Source: Tannerella forsythia (GTDB taxonomy: Bacteria > Bacteroidota > Bacteroidia > Bacteroidales > Tannerellaceae). From it: a stretch of DNA of 64,000 nt. The notes beneath the pieces are model-generated. The model worked only from the letters and a program-made list of their open reading frames with translations, did not search any database and had not been told where the DNA came from. Both the position numbers and the translations under genes were made by a program. Below, in pieces: positions 1 through 9,464 of this stretch (position 1 is its first letter; every line of letters starts with the position of its first letter). The stretch covers positions 39,384 through 103,383 of the forward strand of contig NZ_JUET01000010.1 in assembly GCF_001006485.1 (NCBI RefSeq). The letters are read 5' to 3'.

Positions 1-68
1 TCATACTCCGAACCCAGCCAGACCTGAGCTTTCTTCCTCACCTGTTCTAATAATTCCGTATGTTCCAT
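1..68 (-). CDS. Probable phospho-sugar mutase, N-terminal 22 residues only
   Basis: A reading frame on the minus strand starts with ATG at 68 and runs off the window. The visible residues (MEHTELLEQVRKKAQVWLGS, then EY) resemble the start of Bacteroidetes phosphoglucomutase/phosphomannomutase proteins, which begin with a short helix ending in KAQxWL. A good -7 promoter box lies upstream at 153-160. With only 22 residues the family call is an inference from memory. Confidence 0.4.
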   Translation of the reverse strand, partial: MEHTELLEQVRKKAQVWLGSEY

Positions 69-152
69 AATCAGAAATGATATTATGCTTTATTGTGTAT
101 TTATTTCTTTTTTCTCCTTTCTCTGCCCAATAAACTTTGGTAGAAAGTCAGA

Positions 153-160
153 CAAAGATA
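153..160 (-). promoter_or_regulatory. Bacteroidetes -7 promoter box for the mutase gene
   Basis: The minus strand reads TATCTTTG, an exact match to the Bacteroidetes -7 consensus TAnnTTTG. It would give a leader of about 80 nt before the ATG at 68. No convincing -33 box was seen. The rest of 69-279 holds nothing else recognisable. Confidence 0.5.
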
Positions 161-279
161 GGTTCTTTTTTTCAGATAATGGTACGCATCGGTTCAGATT
201 TCATTCATCCGATATCGATTTCTTCACTTCCGGAGGCCATTTATGAAGATGGTACGTTCCGGCTATGCCAAACCTGTTA

Positions 280-1965
280 TCACCATTCGAAAGCGGCATG
301 GTAGACCGTGCGGTTCTCGCAGCCGTCGGTTACGGTCATCCGGAGAGTATGCCGCCCTCGTGTGAGGCGTTGACGGTCGAAGAAGTAACGCGCGGTTGCT
401 TTCTTGCCGTCGAGTTCAAAGAGAGCGAACCGGCCGTCTATCTCGCCGCGATATTCCTCTATCCCGCTCAGATTATCGGTCAGGCGGAGGATAATCATTT
501 CTTTACTTCTCCAGAGAGACGAATCGACGGCGGTAATGACAGGCGGCACCGTATCGGCATCGACGGCATAGCGTTTACCCAGTTCGGTGATGTCGGCATC
601 GATCCAGCCGTCGCGATACGATCCGCCGATCCAGTTCTTTCTACGCCCATCAACCGAGACGATGCCGTATTTTCCTTTGTCGGCCAGCGTATCGGCGAGC
701 AGGTGAAGTGAGAGATGCCCGTTGCGATGCAGCGGAACGGGTGTATCATGTACCGTGTGAACCTCGGAATAATACGCCGTATCGGCGTATGAGGAGTGAC
801 GAAAATACAAATCGTTATACAAGTTACCGCGCGGGATATGCATCCGGATACCACTTGCCCCGAAGCGGTTTTCCCCGCTATGGTAGAAGTGTGTCGCACC
901 GGCCGTATCGGGCGGAAGAATCGTCTGCGGGCGTCCGGTCACGGCCAGCGCAAGTCGTCCGGTATTGCCAAACGCATCCGTGAGTTCAAATTCGATGTGG
1001 TATGTCCTTGCTTCGTCGACGGTCAGATAGCCGCGGTTCTTACTGGTCATAAACCGCAGGCGGTTACCCGGCTCGACAAACGTTTTCGTATAAAACGATT
1101 TTTTTCCGCGCCACTCGGCAAAGTCGACCCACGCATTGAGGTAACGCGTCTCATCGAACGAAAAACGGTCCTGATAGCTGTGAAACATTTCTTTGCCGTC
1201 AACGCGCATTGTGATTTCCTTTACACCGTACACGTTGCTCGTGCCGTTCATATAGTCGTCGATATGGATACTGAAACCGATCTTTCCCCACGCTTCCGTT
1301 TTACCCGTCACCGACTGCCGGCCGTCTTTCGCAGTGACAACCTTAATATGCTGCTTTTGCTGAGACCCGTTGACGACGCCCTGTCCTCCGACGGGGCAGA
1401 TCATCACGGAACGTACCTTCGGAGGCCGCGTATCTTTGATTTTGTCCTTGTAATACACGATCGGATCGACCGGCTCGCCTGTGCGCAGATCGCGTATCTC
1501 GAAATGCAGGTGAGGCCCGCCCGAGCTGCCCGTGTTGCCGCTCAGGGCTATCAACTCGCCGGCCTTGACCGGAAACTGCGACGGTTCGGGCGACAAATCG
1601 ACGGAGAAACGCTCCTGTGCGTATTGCTGTTCTTTGACATACGTTGCGATATGGCCGGCAAAGTTACGCAGATGACCGTAGACCGACATCGTACTGTCCG
1701 GATGCTTCACATAAAGCGCATGTCCGTATCCCCACGGCGACACGAGGATGCGGGAGACATACCCGTCTTTTACGGCGCAAATATTTTTTCCTTCGACACC
1801 CTGCGTCTTGAAATCAATCCCCGAATGAAAGTGATTATTGCGCAATTCTCCGAAATTCCCGCTCAGCAGTATCGGGATGTCGACAGGGCTGCGAAACGTC
1901 TGCGCCGAAACGGTAAGCCCTGTGAGACCCAGACAGACGAGCAGCATTTTCTTCCATTTATTCAT
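280..1965 (-). CDS. M23 family metallopeptidase (LytM/peptidoglycan endopeptidase type)
   Basis: A 561-residue exported protein with an N-terminal signal peptide (about residues 1-21, ending VSAQ). The M23 zinc motifs are present: HSGID (His47, Asp51) and HLHFE (His152, His154), inside a lysostaphin-like beta domain of about residues 28-175. M23 enzymes cut peptide cross-bridges in peptidoglycan, here probably in the periplasm. The remaining 380 residues look like beta-sandwich sequence with no motif I can name. The gene starts 31 nt after the endonuclease-like gene upstream, so the two are probably co-transcribed. The metal ligands are intact, so activity is likely; the exact substrate is not visible. 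Confidence 0.88.
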   Translation of the reverse strand: MNKWKKMLLVCLGLTGLTVSAQTFRSPVDIPILLSGNFGELRNNHFHSGIDFKTQGVEGKNICAVKDGYVSRILVSPWGYGHALYVKHPDSTMSVYGHLRNFAGHIATYVKEQQYAQERFSVDLSPEPSQFPVKAGELIALSGNTGSSGGPHLHFEIRDLRTGEPVDPIVYYKDKIKDTRPPKVRSVMICPVGGQGVVNGSQQKQHIKVVTAKDGRQSVTGKTEAWGKIGFSIHIDDYMNGTSNVYGVKEITMRVDGKEMFHSYQDRFSFDETRYLNAWVDFAEWRGKKSFYTKTFVEPGNRLRFMTSKNRGYLTVDEARTYHIEFELTDAFGNTGRLALAVTGRPQTILPPDTAGATHFYHSGENRFGASGIRMHIPRGNLYNDLYFRHSSYADTAYYSEVHTVHDTPVPLHRNGHLSLHLLADTLADKGKYGIVSVDGRRKNWIGGSYRDGWIDADITELGKRYAVDADTVPPVITAVDSSLWRSKEMIILRLTDNLSGIEEYRGEIDGRFALFELDGKKATARYFFDRQRLTRGRHTLRMTVTDGCENRTVYHAAFEW

Positions 1966-1996
1966 CGTCCTACTCTATTGCTCTTCTATAAAAAAG

Positions 1997-3016
1997 TTAT
2001 TGGGGCAAAGATAAGAAAAACTCCGCCACGATGGGCAGATGGTCGCTGAATCCGCCTTTGTACGTGTACCCCTGATACGTTCGGCGCGGCCGCTTATCGT
2101 TATGTCGTTTGTCGTCGGTCAACAGAAACGACGGGGCGAATATTTGCGTTCCGCCTTCTTTCAGACGCGCCTTCCATGGCAGGCTGACGAGCATCTGATC
2201 GAGCTGAGACCACTCGCCGTTAAATTTATGGCTTCCGGCAAAGTTCAGCGTTTCCTTGTCGGCAAAGAGATTCGTCAGTCGGTGTTCGGGCTTGGCGGCG
2301 TGCGTCATGACGGCGATACTCTCGTCGGCCGGCGTATCGTTGAAGTCGCCCATTACGATGATATGCGTGCAGCGTCTTACGCTATAAAGCGAGTCGCACA
2401 GTCGACGCACACACAGCGCGGCATCGATTCTGTCGGGCTCTGTCTTCTTCTTACCGGCCGAGCGCGAAGGGAAATGGCATACCAACACATCGAGCGTATC
2501 GCCCGTAACCACCCGTCCCCATGCATGCAGGATATCCCGCGAACGTTTTCCTTTGCGTGTAAAACGGATCCGTATCGAACGTTGACCGAGCAACTTAAAC
2601 CGTTCGTTCCGATAGAGCAAAGCGTTGTTGATACCGCGCGGGTCATTCCCCCGGGTGATGCAGTAACGATAGCGATGCTCCTTCAGAGGTGTACGATGCA
2701 GCAGATGGGTCAGCACGGTGTCGTTTTCCACCTCACAAAGTCCTACGAGTGCGGGCATATCCCATTTACCCACGGCCGTGATGACTTTGGCTGTCTGCCG
2801 CAAACGCTCATAATAACGTTTTGGCGTCCATTTCCGTACACCATCCGGCAGGTATTCATTATCGTTCGTGACCGGATCATCTGCCGTGTCGAACAAATTC
2901 TCCACATTATAAAACATCACCTGAAACGACTGCATGCGAATCCGTTTTGTCTGCGAATCCGTACATTGCGGAAGCAGGAACAGGAAAACGGCTGTTGCAA
3001 AAATCACCTTGTACAT
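1997..3016 (-). CDS. Endonuclease/exonuclease/phosphatase family protein, exported
   Basis: The protein has the EEP (DNase I-like) signatures: FYNVENLFD near the N-terminus, GLCEVEN (the metal-binding Glu), a central GDFND, and a C-terminal SDHLP with the catalytic Asp-His. The start at 3016 (MYKVIFATAV) gives a hydrophobic export signal. A longer frame opens at 3073, but a -7 box at 3034-3041 puts the transcript start near 3027, which rules the longer start out. The cysteine in LLPQC could be a lipid anchor, but the lipobox is poor. Members cleave nucleic acids or phosphoesters; the substrate here is unknown. It heads a two-gene unit with the M23 peptidase. Confidence 0.85.
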   Translation of the reverse strand: MYKVIFATAVFLFLLPQCTDSQTKRIRMQSFQVMFYNVENLFDTADDPVTNDNEYLPDGVRKWTPKRYYERLRQTAKVITAVGKWDMPALVGLCEVENDTVLTHLLHRTPLKEHRYRYCITRGNDPRGINNALLYRNERFKLLGQRSIRIRFTRKGKRSRDILHAWGRVVTGDTLDVLVCHFPSRSAGKKKTEPDRIDAALCVRRLCDSLYSVRRCTHIIVMGDFNDTPADESIAVMTHAAKPEHRLTNLFADKETLNFAGSHKFNGEWSQLDQMLVSLPWKARLKEGGTQIFAPSFLLTDDKRHNDKRPRRTYQGYTYKGGFSDHLPIVAEFFLSLPQ

Positions 3017-3033
3017 TCTTACATTTTTGCAGA

Positions 3034-3041
3034 CAAAGGTA
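3034..3041 (-). promoter_or_regulatory. -7 promoter box for the EEP-M23 unit
   Basis: The minus strand reads TACCTTTG, matching TAnnTTTG. It lies 17 nt before the ATG at 3016 and so decides the start of the EEP gene. Confidence 0.55.
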
Positions 3042-3187
3042 GAACAAATCGAGGGATTGCTCTCTCCACACATCGCGTAAACATCGGAAAACGCCTGTGT
3101 ATAACCGTCAATTGTTAATGGTTGTTAGCATTCTTGCAACAATTTATGCCGGAATGTGGGGTTAAGAAGAAAAATGATCCGACGATA

Positions 3188-3300
3188 AGTAGTTGCAACG
3201 TGGCGAAAAGACAGGAAAGTACCCGGCGAAGGTATCGCAAAGTTGCGAAAGCATGCCGAAGCACTTGGGGAAGCTGTCGCGAGGTTGCGAACGTATTTTT
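3188..3300. repeat. Degenerate GC-rich repeats in the nqr upstream region
   Basis: The 346-nt gap 3074-3419 has no gene I can support. Within it, the phrase TCGC-A-AGTTGCGAA recurs in diverging forms (about 3234-3250 and 3281-3294, with a looser copy near 3194-3207). Open frames across this stretch give repetitive Ala/Arg/Leu-rich peptides and look spurious. The function is unknown. Confidence 0.3.
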
Positions 3301-3375
3301 TAGTGCCTCCGCACATATTGGAGAATTTTTTCCGTAATTTGTCAAGGTTCTGTTTTAAAACATCGAAAAAGTATA

Positions 3376-3383
3376 TACTTTTG
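3376..3383 (+). promoter_or_regulatory. -7 promoter box of the nqr operon
   Basis: TACTTTTG matches the Bacteroidetes -7 consensus and lies 37 nt before the nqrA ATG. The expected -33 region has no clear TTTG. Confidence 0.5.
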
Positions 3384-3419
3384 CGCGAAAAATCAGAATC
3401 AAAAATACATATAAGAAAC

Positions 3420-4766
3420 ATGGCAAATGTGGTTAAAATCAAAAAAGGCCTGAACATAAACCTCAAAGGCAAGGCGCCGTTGGAGTATGTCCATGCCGAG
3501 GCTGCCGACAGCTACGCGATTGTGCCCGACAACTACGTCGGCATCGTACCCAAGGTGCTTGTTCGCACAGGCGATAAGGTCAAGGCCGGTTCGCCGCTGA
3601 TGATGGACAAAGTCTATCCGGAGATCAAGTTCGTATCGCCGGTGAGCGGCGAGGTGACGGCAGTCAACCGCGGCGAAAAACGCAAAGTGCTGAGCATTAT
3701 CGTGCGCCCCGATGCACAGAACAAATTTGAAACATTCGACATCAAAGACCTGACATCGTACAACGTTGAGGGATTAAAAGCTCTTCTGCTCGAAACAGGT
3801 TTGTGGCCCTGCATCAAACAGCGGCCATACGACCGGGTGGCTATCCCTTCGGATACCCCGCGCGACATTTTCGTCACGGCTTACGATACGGCGCCGCTGG
3901 CACCGGATTTCGATTTTATCGTCCAAGGCGAGGAAGACTTACTCCAAACCGGTCTGCAGGCGCTGACGAAACTTACGCAGGGCACCGTTTACCTCGGTGT
4001 GAAACCCGGCTCACCGCTACGCAGCATGAAGGGCGTTGAAGTCGTGGAACTTTTCGGTCCGCATCCGGCAGGCAACGTCGGGGTAATGATCAACCATCTC
4101 AAACCCGTCAATAAAGGCGAAACCGTTTGGACGCTTCGTGCAGCAGACGTGCTGACGATCGGCCGCCTGTTCAAAGAAAAGAAAATGGATTTTACACGCA
4201 CCATCGCGCTGACCGGCTCGGAGATGAACGAACGCGGCTATACCAAAGTAATTGCCGGATGCCGGATCAACAGCCTGACAGACGGACGGATCGCAGACGG
4301 ACATGTACGCGTGATCAGCGGAAACGTACTGACCGGTACGAAGGTGACGACTGACGGTTTTCTCGGCGCATACGATACGCAAATCACCGCCATCCCCGAA
4401 GGCGACGACGTGAATGAGTTCATAGGATGGGCTATGCCGGGCTTCGGAAAGTTCAGCATGTCGCACAGCTATTTCTCGTGGCTGCTTGGAAACGGGAAAG
4501 AGTACAGCCTCGATGCACGAATCAAAGGCGGCAGGCGGGCCATGATCATGTCGAACGAATACGACAAGGTTTTCCCGATGGATATCTATCCCGAATACCT
4601 GCTCAAGGCCATCATCGCTTACGATATCGATAAGATGGAAAGCCTCGGTATCTACGAAATCGCACCCGAAGATTTTGCGCTCTGCGAATTTGTCGATACG
4701 TCGAAAATCGAGATTCAGAAAATCGTCCGCAACGGACTCGACATGCTTTATAAAGAAATGAATTAA
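3420..4766 (+). CDS. nqrA: Na+-translocating NADH:quinone reductase subunit A
   Basis: A 448-residue protein whose start (MANVVKIKKGLNINLKGKAP) matches NqrA, the peripheral cytoplasmic subunit of the six-subunit NQR complex that couples NADH oxidation by quinone to sodium export. The frame is open 59 codons further upstream, but that part crosses the promoter and lacks family sequence, so the ATG at 3420 is chosen. It is first of six genes in the canonical order A-F. A 170-nt gap follows before nqrB, longer than the other gaps in the operon. Confidence 0.96.
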   Translation: MANVVKIKKGLNINLKGKAPLEYVHAEAADSYAIVPDNYVGIVPKVLVRTGDKVKAGSPLMMDKVYPEIKFVSPVSGEVTAVNRGEKRKVLSIIVRPDAQNKFETFDIKDLTSYNVEGLKALLLETGLWPCIKQRPYDRVAIPSDTPRDIFVTAYDTAPLAPDFDFIVQGEEDLLQTGLQALTKLTQGTVYLGVKPGSPLRSMKGVEVVELFGPHPAGNVGVMINHLKPVNKGETVWTLRAADVLTIGRLFKEKKMDFTRTIALTGSEMNERGYTKVIAGCRINSLTDGRIADGHVRVISGNVLTGTKVTTDGFLGAYDTQITAIPEGDDVNEFIGWAMPGFGKFSMSHSYFSWLLGNGKEYSLDARIKGGRRAMIMSNEYDKVFPMDIYPEYLLKAIIAYDIDKMESLGIYEIAPEDFALCEFVDTSKIEIQKIVRNGLDMLYKEMN

Positions 4767-4936
4767 TCGAGAAAAAAGTTGCTACCCCGACGGTACAAGC
4801 TGAAAAGTGAGCCTTTCGCGGCATCCGGTTGCGGTAAACCCTTCCGCCGATCGCAAACTGCGCAAGTCATGATTCGCCGGCTATCGCGGGCTAAACAAAC
4901 GAACTATTGATATTAATCATAAACAAATAAATAAAA

Positions 4937-6124
4937 GTGAAAGCGTTAAGGAATTATCTCAACAAGATTAAACCGGCTTTTGAGGAAGGAGGCAAACTGT
5001 CGATGTTTCAATCCGTATTCGACGGATTCGAAACGTTCCTGTTTGTCCCCAACGCAACCTCCCGGTCGGGCGTACACATTCACGACAGCATCGACTCGAA
5101 ACGTACCATGACCGTGGTGGTCATCGCACTGATACCGGCGTTGCTCTTCGGAATGTATAATGTGGGCTACCAACATAACCTGGCCATCGGAGCCGTACAG
5201 GACTTGTGGTCTGCGTTCCTCTTCGGTTTTCTGGCCGTACTTCCGAAACTCATCGTTTCATACGTCGTGGGGCTGGGTATCGAATTTGCCGTAGCCCAGT
5301 GGAAGAAAGAAGAAATTCAGGAAGGATTTCTCGTTTCGGGGATGCTGATCCCGATGATTGTACCGATCGACACTCCGCTGTGGATGATCGCCGTGGCCAC
5401 GGCATTTGCCGTGATTTTCGCCAAGGAAGTATTCGGCGGAACAGGATATAACATCTTCAATGTAGCGCTCGTGACACGTGCGTTCCTCTTCTTTGCTTAT
5501 CCGGCGGCCATGTCGGGCGACAAGGTGTTTATCCGTACGGCCGATATGTTCGGTCTCGGCGCCGGCACCGTTGTCGACGGTTTCTCGGGCGCCACACCGC
5601 TGGGCATCGCCTCGACGGCCACAAGCTCCACAGGCTATCCCGTGTTCTCGATGGATATGATCACCGGACTGATTCCGGGATCGATCGGCGAAACAAGCGT
5701 CATCGCCATCGGGCTGGGCGCCATTCTGCTGATATGGACGGGAATTGCAAGCTGGAAAACAATGTTTTCCGTCTTTGTCGGCGGCGCATTGACCGCACTT
5801 ATGTTCAATGCTTTCGGGATAGAAGGCAATGCCATGGCGAATATGCCGTGGTATGAGCATCTCGCATTGGGAGGCTTCTGCTTCGGTGCCGTATTTATGG
5901 CCACCGACCCTGTGACCTCCGCACGTACGGAAAAAGGCAAATGGATCTACGGACTTCTGATCGGCTTTCTGGCCATCTGCATCCGTGTGCTCAACCCCGG
6001 ATATCCCGAAGGGATGATGCTCGCGATCCTGATGATGAATATCTTCGCACCGCTAATCGATTACTATGTGGTGGATGCGAACATCAAACGTCGCAACAAC
6101 CGTGTTAAACCAATCGCTAAATGA
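4937..6124 (+). CDS. nqrB: Na+-translocating NADH:quinone reductase subunit B
   Basis: A 395-residue membrane protein with many hydrophobic helices. It starts with GTG, and the N-terminus KALRNYLNKIKPAFEEGGK is typical of NqrB. The SGAT motif at residues 217-220 marks Thr220 as the likely covalent FMN site, known from Vibrio NqrB. NqrB carries flavins and forms part of the sodium path. Its stop overlaps the ATG at 6121 in an ATGA, which indicates coupling to nqrC. Confidence 0.96.
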   Translation: MKALRNYLNKIKPAFEEGGKLSMFQSVFDGFETFLFVPNATSRSGVHIHDSIDSKRTMTVVVIALIPALLFGMYNVGYQHNLAIGAVQDLWSAFLFGFLAVLPKLIVSYVVGLGIEFAVAQWKKEEIQEGFLVSGMLIPMIVPIDTPLWMIAVATAFAVIFAKEVFGGTGYNIFNVALVTRAFLFFAYPAAMSGDKVFIRTADMFGLGAGTVVDGFSGATPLGIASTATSSTGYPVFSMDMITGLIPGSIGETSVIAIGLGAILLIWTGIASWKTMFSVFVGGALTALMFNAFGIEGNAMANMPWYEHLALGGFCFGAVFMATDPVTSARTEKGKWIYGLLIGFLAICIRVLNPGYPEGMMLAILMMNIFAPLIDYYVVDANIKRRNNRVKPIAK

Positions 6125-6138
6125 AGGAGGAGAAGAGA

Positions 6139-6852
6139 ATGGAAAAAGAAAAAAAGAGCAAAGCCGGGCTGAATACGAACAGCAACACTTATACGGTGCT
6201 GTATGCAGCCGTAATGGTCGTTTTCGTCGCACTTCTGCTGGCCTTTACTTCGCAAGCATTACGTTCGACCCAGAAGGCCAACGAAGCCAATGATAAACGG
6301 CAACAGATTTTGCGTGCCGTCAACGTTTCGGTCCCGGCCGACGAGGTCGAAGCCAAATATAACGAACTGATCAAAGAAGCGTTCCTCGTCGATGCCGACG
6401 GACAACGTACCGACGGTGACGCCTTTGGCGAAGAGGTAGAGAAAGCCTTTGCGCGTGGGGTCTATCCGGTTTTTGTGGCAACAATCGACGGACAGACGAA
6501 ATATATTCTGGCCATGTACGGCGCAGGCCTCTGGGGGCCGGTGTGGGGCTATCTTTCGGTCAACGATGATTGCAATACGGTCTTCGGCGCCGATTTCAGC
6601 CACGCCAGCGAGACGCCCGGATTAGGAGCAGAGATTACGTCAAAAGCGTTCTCCGGACAGTTTCCGGGGAAGCAGCTCTTCCGCGACGGAGTGTTCAAAT
6701 CGATTGCCGTCGTGAAAAGCGGAAACAAAGCCGAAGGACAGGATTATGTAGACGGGATCTCGGGTGGAACGATCACGAGTAACGGCGTCAACGCGATGCT
6801 TCGGACAAGTATCGGCAGCTATGCCCAATTTTTAACGACACAAAAACAGTAA
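6139..6852 (+). CDS. nqrC: Na+-translocating NADH:quinone reductase subunit C
   Basis: One N-terminal membrane helix is followed by a periplasmic FMN-binding domain. The SGGTIT motif (residues 208-213 from this start) gives Thr211 as the probable covalent FMN site, equivalent to the SGAT threonine in Vibrio NqrC. Two starts are possible: 6121, overlapping nqrB, and 6139. A perfect AAGGAGG at 6124-6130, 8 nt before 6139, favours the latter, although such sites matter less in Bacteroidetes. NqrC passes electrons between the NqrF/D/E and NqrB centres. Confidence 0.94.
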   Translation: MEKEKKSKAGLNTNSNTYTVLYAAVMVVFVALLLAFTSQALRSTQKANEANDKRQQILRAVNVSVPADEVEAKYNELIKEAFLVDADGQRTDGDAFGEEVEKAFARGVYPVFVATIDGQTKYILAMYGAGLWGPVWGYLSVNDDCNTVFGADFSHASETPGLGAEITSKAFSGQFPGKQLFRDGVFKSIAVVKSGNKAEGQDYVDGISGGTITSNGVNAMLRTSIGSYAQFLTTQKQ

Positions 6853-6855
6853 GCT

Positions 6856-7485
6856 ATGGGATTATCAACAAAAAATAAAGAGATTTTATTCAATCCGGTA
6901 AACAAAAACAATCCGGTAATCGTGCAGATGCTTGGTATCTGCTCTGCTCTGGCGGTGACCGTGAAGCTGCAACCGGCCATCGTAATGACGCTCTCGGTAA
7001 TCGCCGTGGTAGCTTTTGCGAATGTGATTATTTCGTTGCTGCGTAAAACAATCCCGAACCGTATCCGTATCATTATCCAGCTCGTGGTGGTGGCGGCTCT
7101 GGTAACGATCGTCAATGAGGTGCTGAAAGCCTTTGCTTACGACGTGAGCAAACAACTTTCCGTTTATGTGGGACTAATTATTACAAACTGTATCCTGATG
7201 GGACGTCTCGAAGCCTTTGCGCTCGGTAACCGGCCGTGGGAATCGTTCCTCGACGGAGTCGGAAACGGGGTGGGCTATGGTATTATCCTCATTGTGGTTG
7301 CTTTCTTCCGCGAATTGTTCGGATCGGGCACTTTGCTGGGATATCAGGTCATTCCGCAGGCCTTCTACGACCTGGGTTACGTAAATAACGGTTTGATGAT
7401 TATGCCGCCGATGGCGCTTATTCTTTGTGCACTGATCATTTGGATTCATCGTTCGCGCAACAAAGATTTGCAGGAAGAAAATTAA
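6856..7485 (+). CDS. nqrD: Na+-translocating NADH:quinone reductase subunit D
   Basis: A 209-residue polytopic membrane protein with the NqrD/RnfE features NPVIVQMLGICSALAVT near the start and the CILMGRLEAFAL segment, whose Cys is one of the ligands of the intramembrane iron centre shared with NqrE. It begins 3 nt after nqrC. The related Rnf complex uses RnfE instead, but the flanking nqrA, B, C and F fix this as NQR. Confidence 0.95.
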   Translation: MGLSTKNKEILFNPVNKNNPVIVQMLGICSALAVTVKLQPAIVMTLSVIAVVAFANVIISLLRKTIPNRIRIIIQLVVVAALVTIVNEVLKAFAYDVSKQLSVYVGLIITNCILMGRLEAFALGNRPWESFLDGVGNGVGYGIILIVVAFFRELFGSGTLLGYQVIPQAFYDLGYVNNGLMIMPPMALILCALIIWIHRSRNKDLQEEN

Positions 7486-7508
7486 CTCTTGAAACAACGT
7501 AATAAATT

Positions 7509-8126
7509 ATGGAAAATATATTAAGTACCTTTATCCGTTCGATTTTTGTCGATAACATGGTCTTCGCATACTATCTCGGTATGTGTTCGTACCTTGCGGT
7601 GTCGAAAAACGTGAAAACGGCGCTGGGTTTGGGACTGGCGGTTACGTTTGTGCTTGTCTGCACCCTTCCGATCAACTATATGCTCGAGAACTACGTCTTG
7701 AAAGAAGGTGCGTTGAGTTGGCTCGGCGAAGGCTTTCAGGATGTAAACTTGAGTTTTCTCGCGTTTATCCTCTTCATTGCCGTGATTGCCTCGTTTGTAC
7801 AACTCGTCGAAATGATTGTCGAGAAATACGCCCCATCCCTCTATGCTTCGCTGGGAATCTTTTTGCCGTTGATTGCAGTAAACTGCGCCATCATGGGTGG
7901 TTCGCTGTTCATGCAGCAACGTGCGTTCGCCAACGTCGGCGTGGCTACGGTCTACGGCTTCGGGTCGGGTATAGGCTGGTTGCTGGCTATCGTCGGTATG
8001 GCGGCTATCCGTGAGAAGCTGGCCTATTCGGATGTACCGAAGCCTCTTCGCGGATTAGGGATCACGTTTATTCTGACCGGTCTGATGGGAATTGCTTTCA
8101 TGTGCTTCTCGGGATTCAAAATTTGA
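7509..8126 (+). CDS. nqrE: Na+-translocating NADH:quinone reductase subunit E
   Basis: A 205-residue membrane protein, paralogous to NqrD in inverted topology. The segments YYLGMCSYLAVSK and AVNCAIMGGSLFM carry the conserved cysteines for the NqrD/NqrE iron site. It starts 23 nt after nqrD and is followed by nqrF. Confidence 0.95.
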   Translation: MENILSTFIRSIFVDNMVFAYYLGMCSYLAVSKNVKTALGLGLAVTFVLVCTLPINYMLENYVLKEGALSWLGEGFQDVNLSFLAFILFIAVIASFVQLVEMIVEKYAPSLYASLGIFLPLIAVNCAIMGGSLFMQQRAFANVGVATVYGFGSGIGWLLAIVGMAAIREKLAYSDVPKPLRGLGITFILTGLMGIAFMCFSGFKI

Positions 8127-8152
8127 GTATTAACGCATAAACAGTATAAAAA

Positions 8153-9439
8153 ATGGTTTTATTGGAAATCTCAGGACTGACCGTCGGGACGAGTGTGGTG
8201 GTCTTTCTGATCATCGTGCTGCTGCTGGTCGTGCTGCTGCTGGCTGCGAAAGCCAAGCTTGTGCCGTCGGGCAATGTAAAGATGACGGTAAACGGAGAAA
8301 AAGAAATCGAAACGCCGATTGGCGGTACACTGCTCGGCGCATTGCAGAGCGGGAATATCTTCCTTTCGTCGGCATGCGGCGGTGGCGGCAAATGCGGTCA
8401 GTGCCGTGCGCAGGTGCCTGAAGGAGGAGGAGATATTCTGCCAACGGAAAAAGTCTTCTTCTCCCGTAAACAAATCAAGGATCATTGGCGTCTGGCATGT
8501 CAGACAAAAGTGAAAAACGACATGACGGTTCAAGTACCCGACGAAGTGTTCGGCGTGAAAGAATATGAATGTACCGTCGTTTCAAATAAAAACGTGGCCA
8601 CGTTTATCAAGGAATTTATCGTGGCGCTCCCTCCGGGCGAACACATGGACTTCATTCCGGGGTCGTATGCACAGATCAATATCCCGAAATATTCGATGGA
8701 TTACAATGTAGATATTGATAAAGCATCGATCGGAGCGGAATATCTGCCGGCATGGGAACAGTTCGGCCTGTTCACGCTCAAATGCCGTAACGACGAGCCG
8801 ACGATCCGCGCCTACTCGATGGCCAACTATCCGGCCGAGGGCGATCGTTTTATGTTGACGGTGCGTATTGCTACGCCGCCGTTCAAGCCGAAACCGCAGG
8901 TAGGATTCCAGAATGTGCCGTCGGGTATTGCCTCATCCTATATCTTCATGCTCAAGCCGGGCGACAAAGTGACGATGAGCGGTCCTTACGGCGATTTCCA
9001 CCCGAATCTCGACTCGAAGAACGAGATGATCTGGGTGGGCGGTGGTGCCGGTATGGCCCCGCTTCGCTCGCAGATTATGTATATGACGAAAACGTTACAT
9101 ACGAGAGACCGGAAGATGTCTTACTTCTACGGCGCCCGTGCCTTGAACGAAGTATTTTATCTGGAAGACTTCCTCGCCATTGAGAAAGAATATCCGAACT
9201 TCTCGTTCCATCTGGCGCTCGACCGTCCCGATCCCGCAGCCGATGCGGCCGGGGTGAAGTATACCGCCGGATTCGTGCATAACGTGATGTACGAAACGTA
9301 TCTGAAAGATCATGAAGCGCCCGAAGATATCGAATATTATATGTGTGGTCCCGGCCCGATGTCGAAAGCCGTCGAAGGATTACTCGACAGCCTAGGCGTG
9401 CCGCCTGAGAACCTCCGATTCGATAATTTCGGCGGATGA
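8153..9439 (+). CDS. nqrF: Na+-translocating NADH:quinone reductase subunit F
   Basis: The 428-residue NADH-oxidising subunit. An N-terminal membrane helix (about 5-27) is followed by a plant-type 2Fe-2S ferredoxin domain with CGGGGKCGQC (about residues 73-82) and a fourth Cys in LACQ. The FAD domain has RAYSMANYP and the NADH domain has GGGAGMAPLRSQ and CGPGPM. The C-terminus FDNFGG is typical. It takes hydride from NADH through FAD to the 2Fe-2S centre. It is the last gene of the operon, and a strong palindromic terminator follows. Confidence 0.96.
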   Translation: MVLLEISGLTVGTSVVVFLIIVLLLVVLLLAAKAKLVPSGNVKMTVNGEKEIETPIGGTLLGALQSGNIFLSSACGGGGKCGQCRAQVPEGGGDILPTEKVFFSRKQIKDHWRLACQTKVKNDMTVQVPDEVFGVKEYECTVVSNKNVATFIKEFIVALPPGEHMDFIPGSYAQINIPKYSMDYNVDIDKASIGAEYLPAWEQFGLFTLKCRNDEPTIRAYSMANYPAEGDRFMLTVRIATPPFKPKPQVGFQNVPSGIASSYIFMLKPGDKVTMSGPYGDFHPNLDSKNEMIWVGGGAGMAPLRSQIMYMTKTLHTRDRKMSYFYGARALNEVFYLEDFLAIEKEYPNFSFHLALDRPDPAADAAGVKYTAGFVHNVMYETYLKDHEAPEDIEYYMCGPGPMSKAVEGLLDSLGVPPENLRFDNFGG

Positions 9440-9464
9440 TGATCGTCCGGAAAAGATTGAACCG

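Noticed and set aside
796-2049. Long plus-strand frame opposite the M23 peptidase
   Set aside because: It is a shadow of the real minus-strand gene: no family sequence, Arg/His-rich composition, no promoter. The same applies to long antisense frames at 11820-13202, 34957-35970 and 38387-39496.
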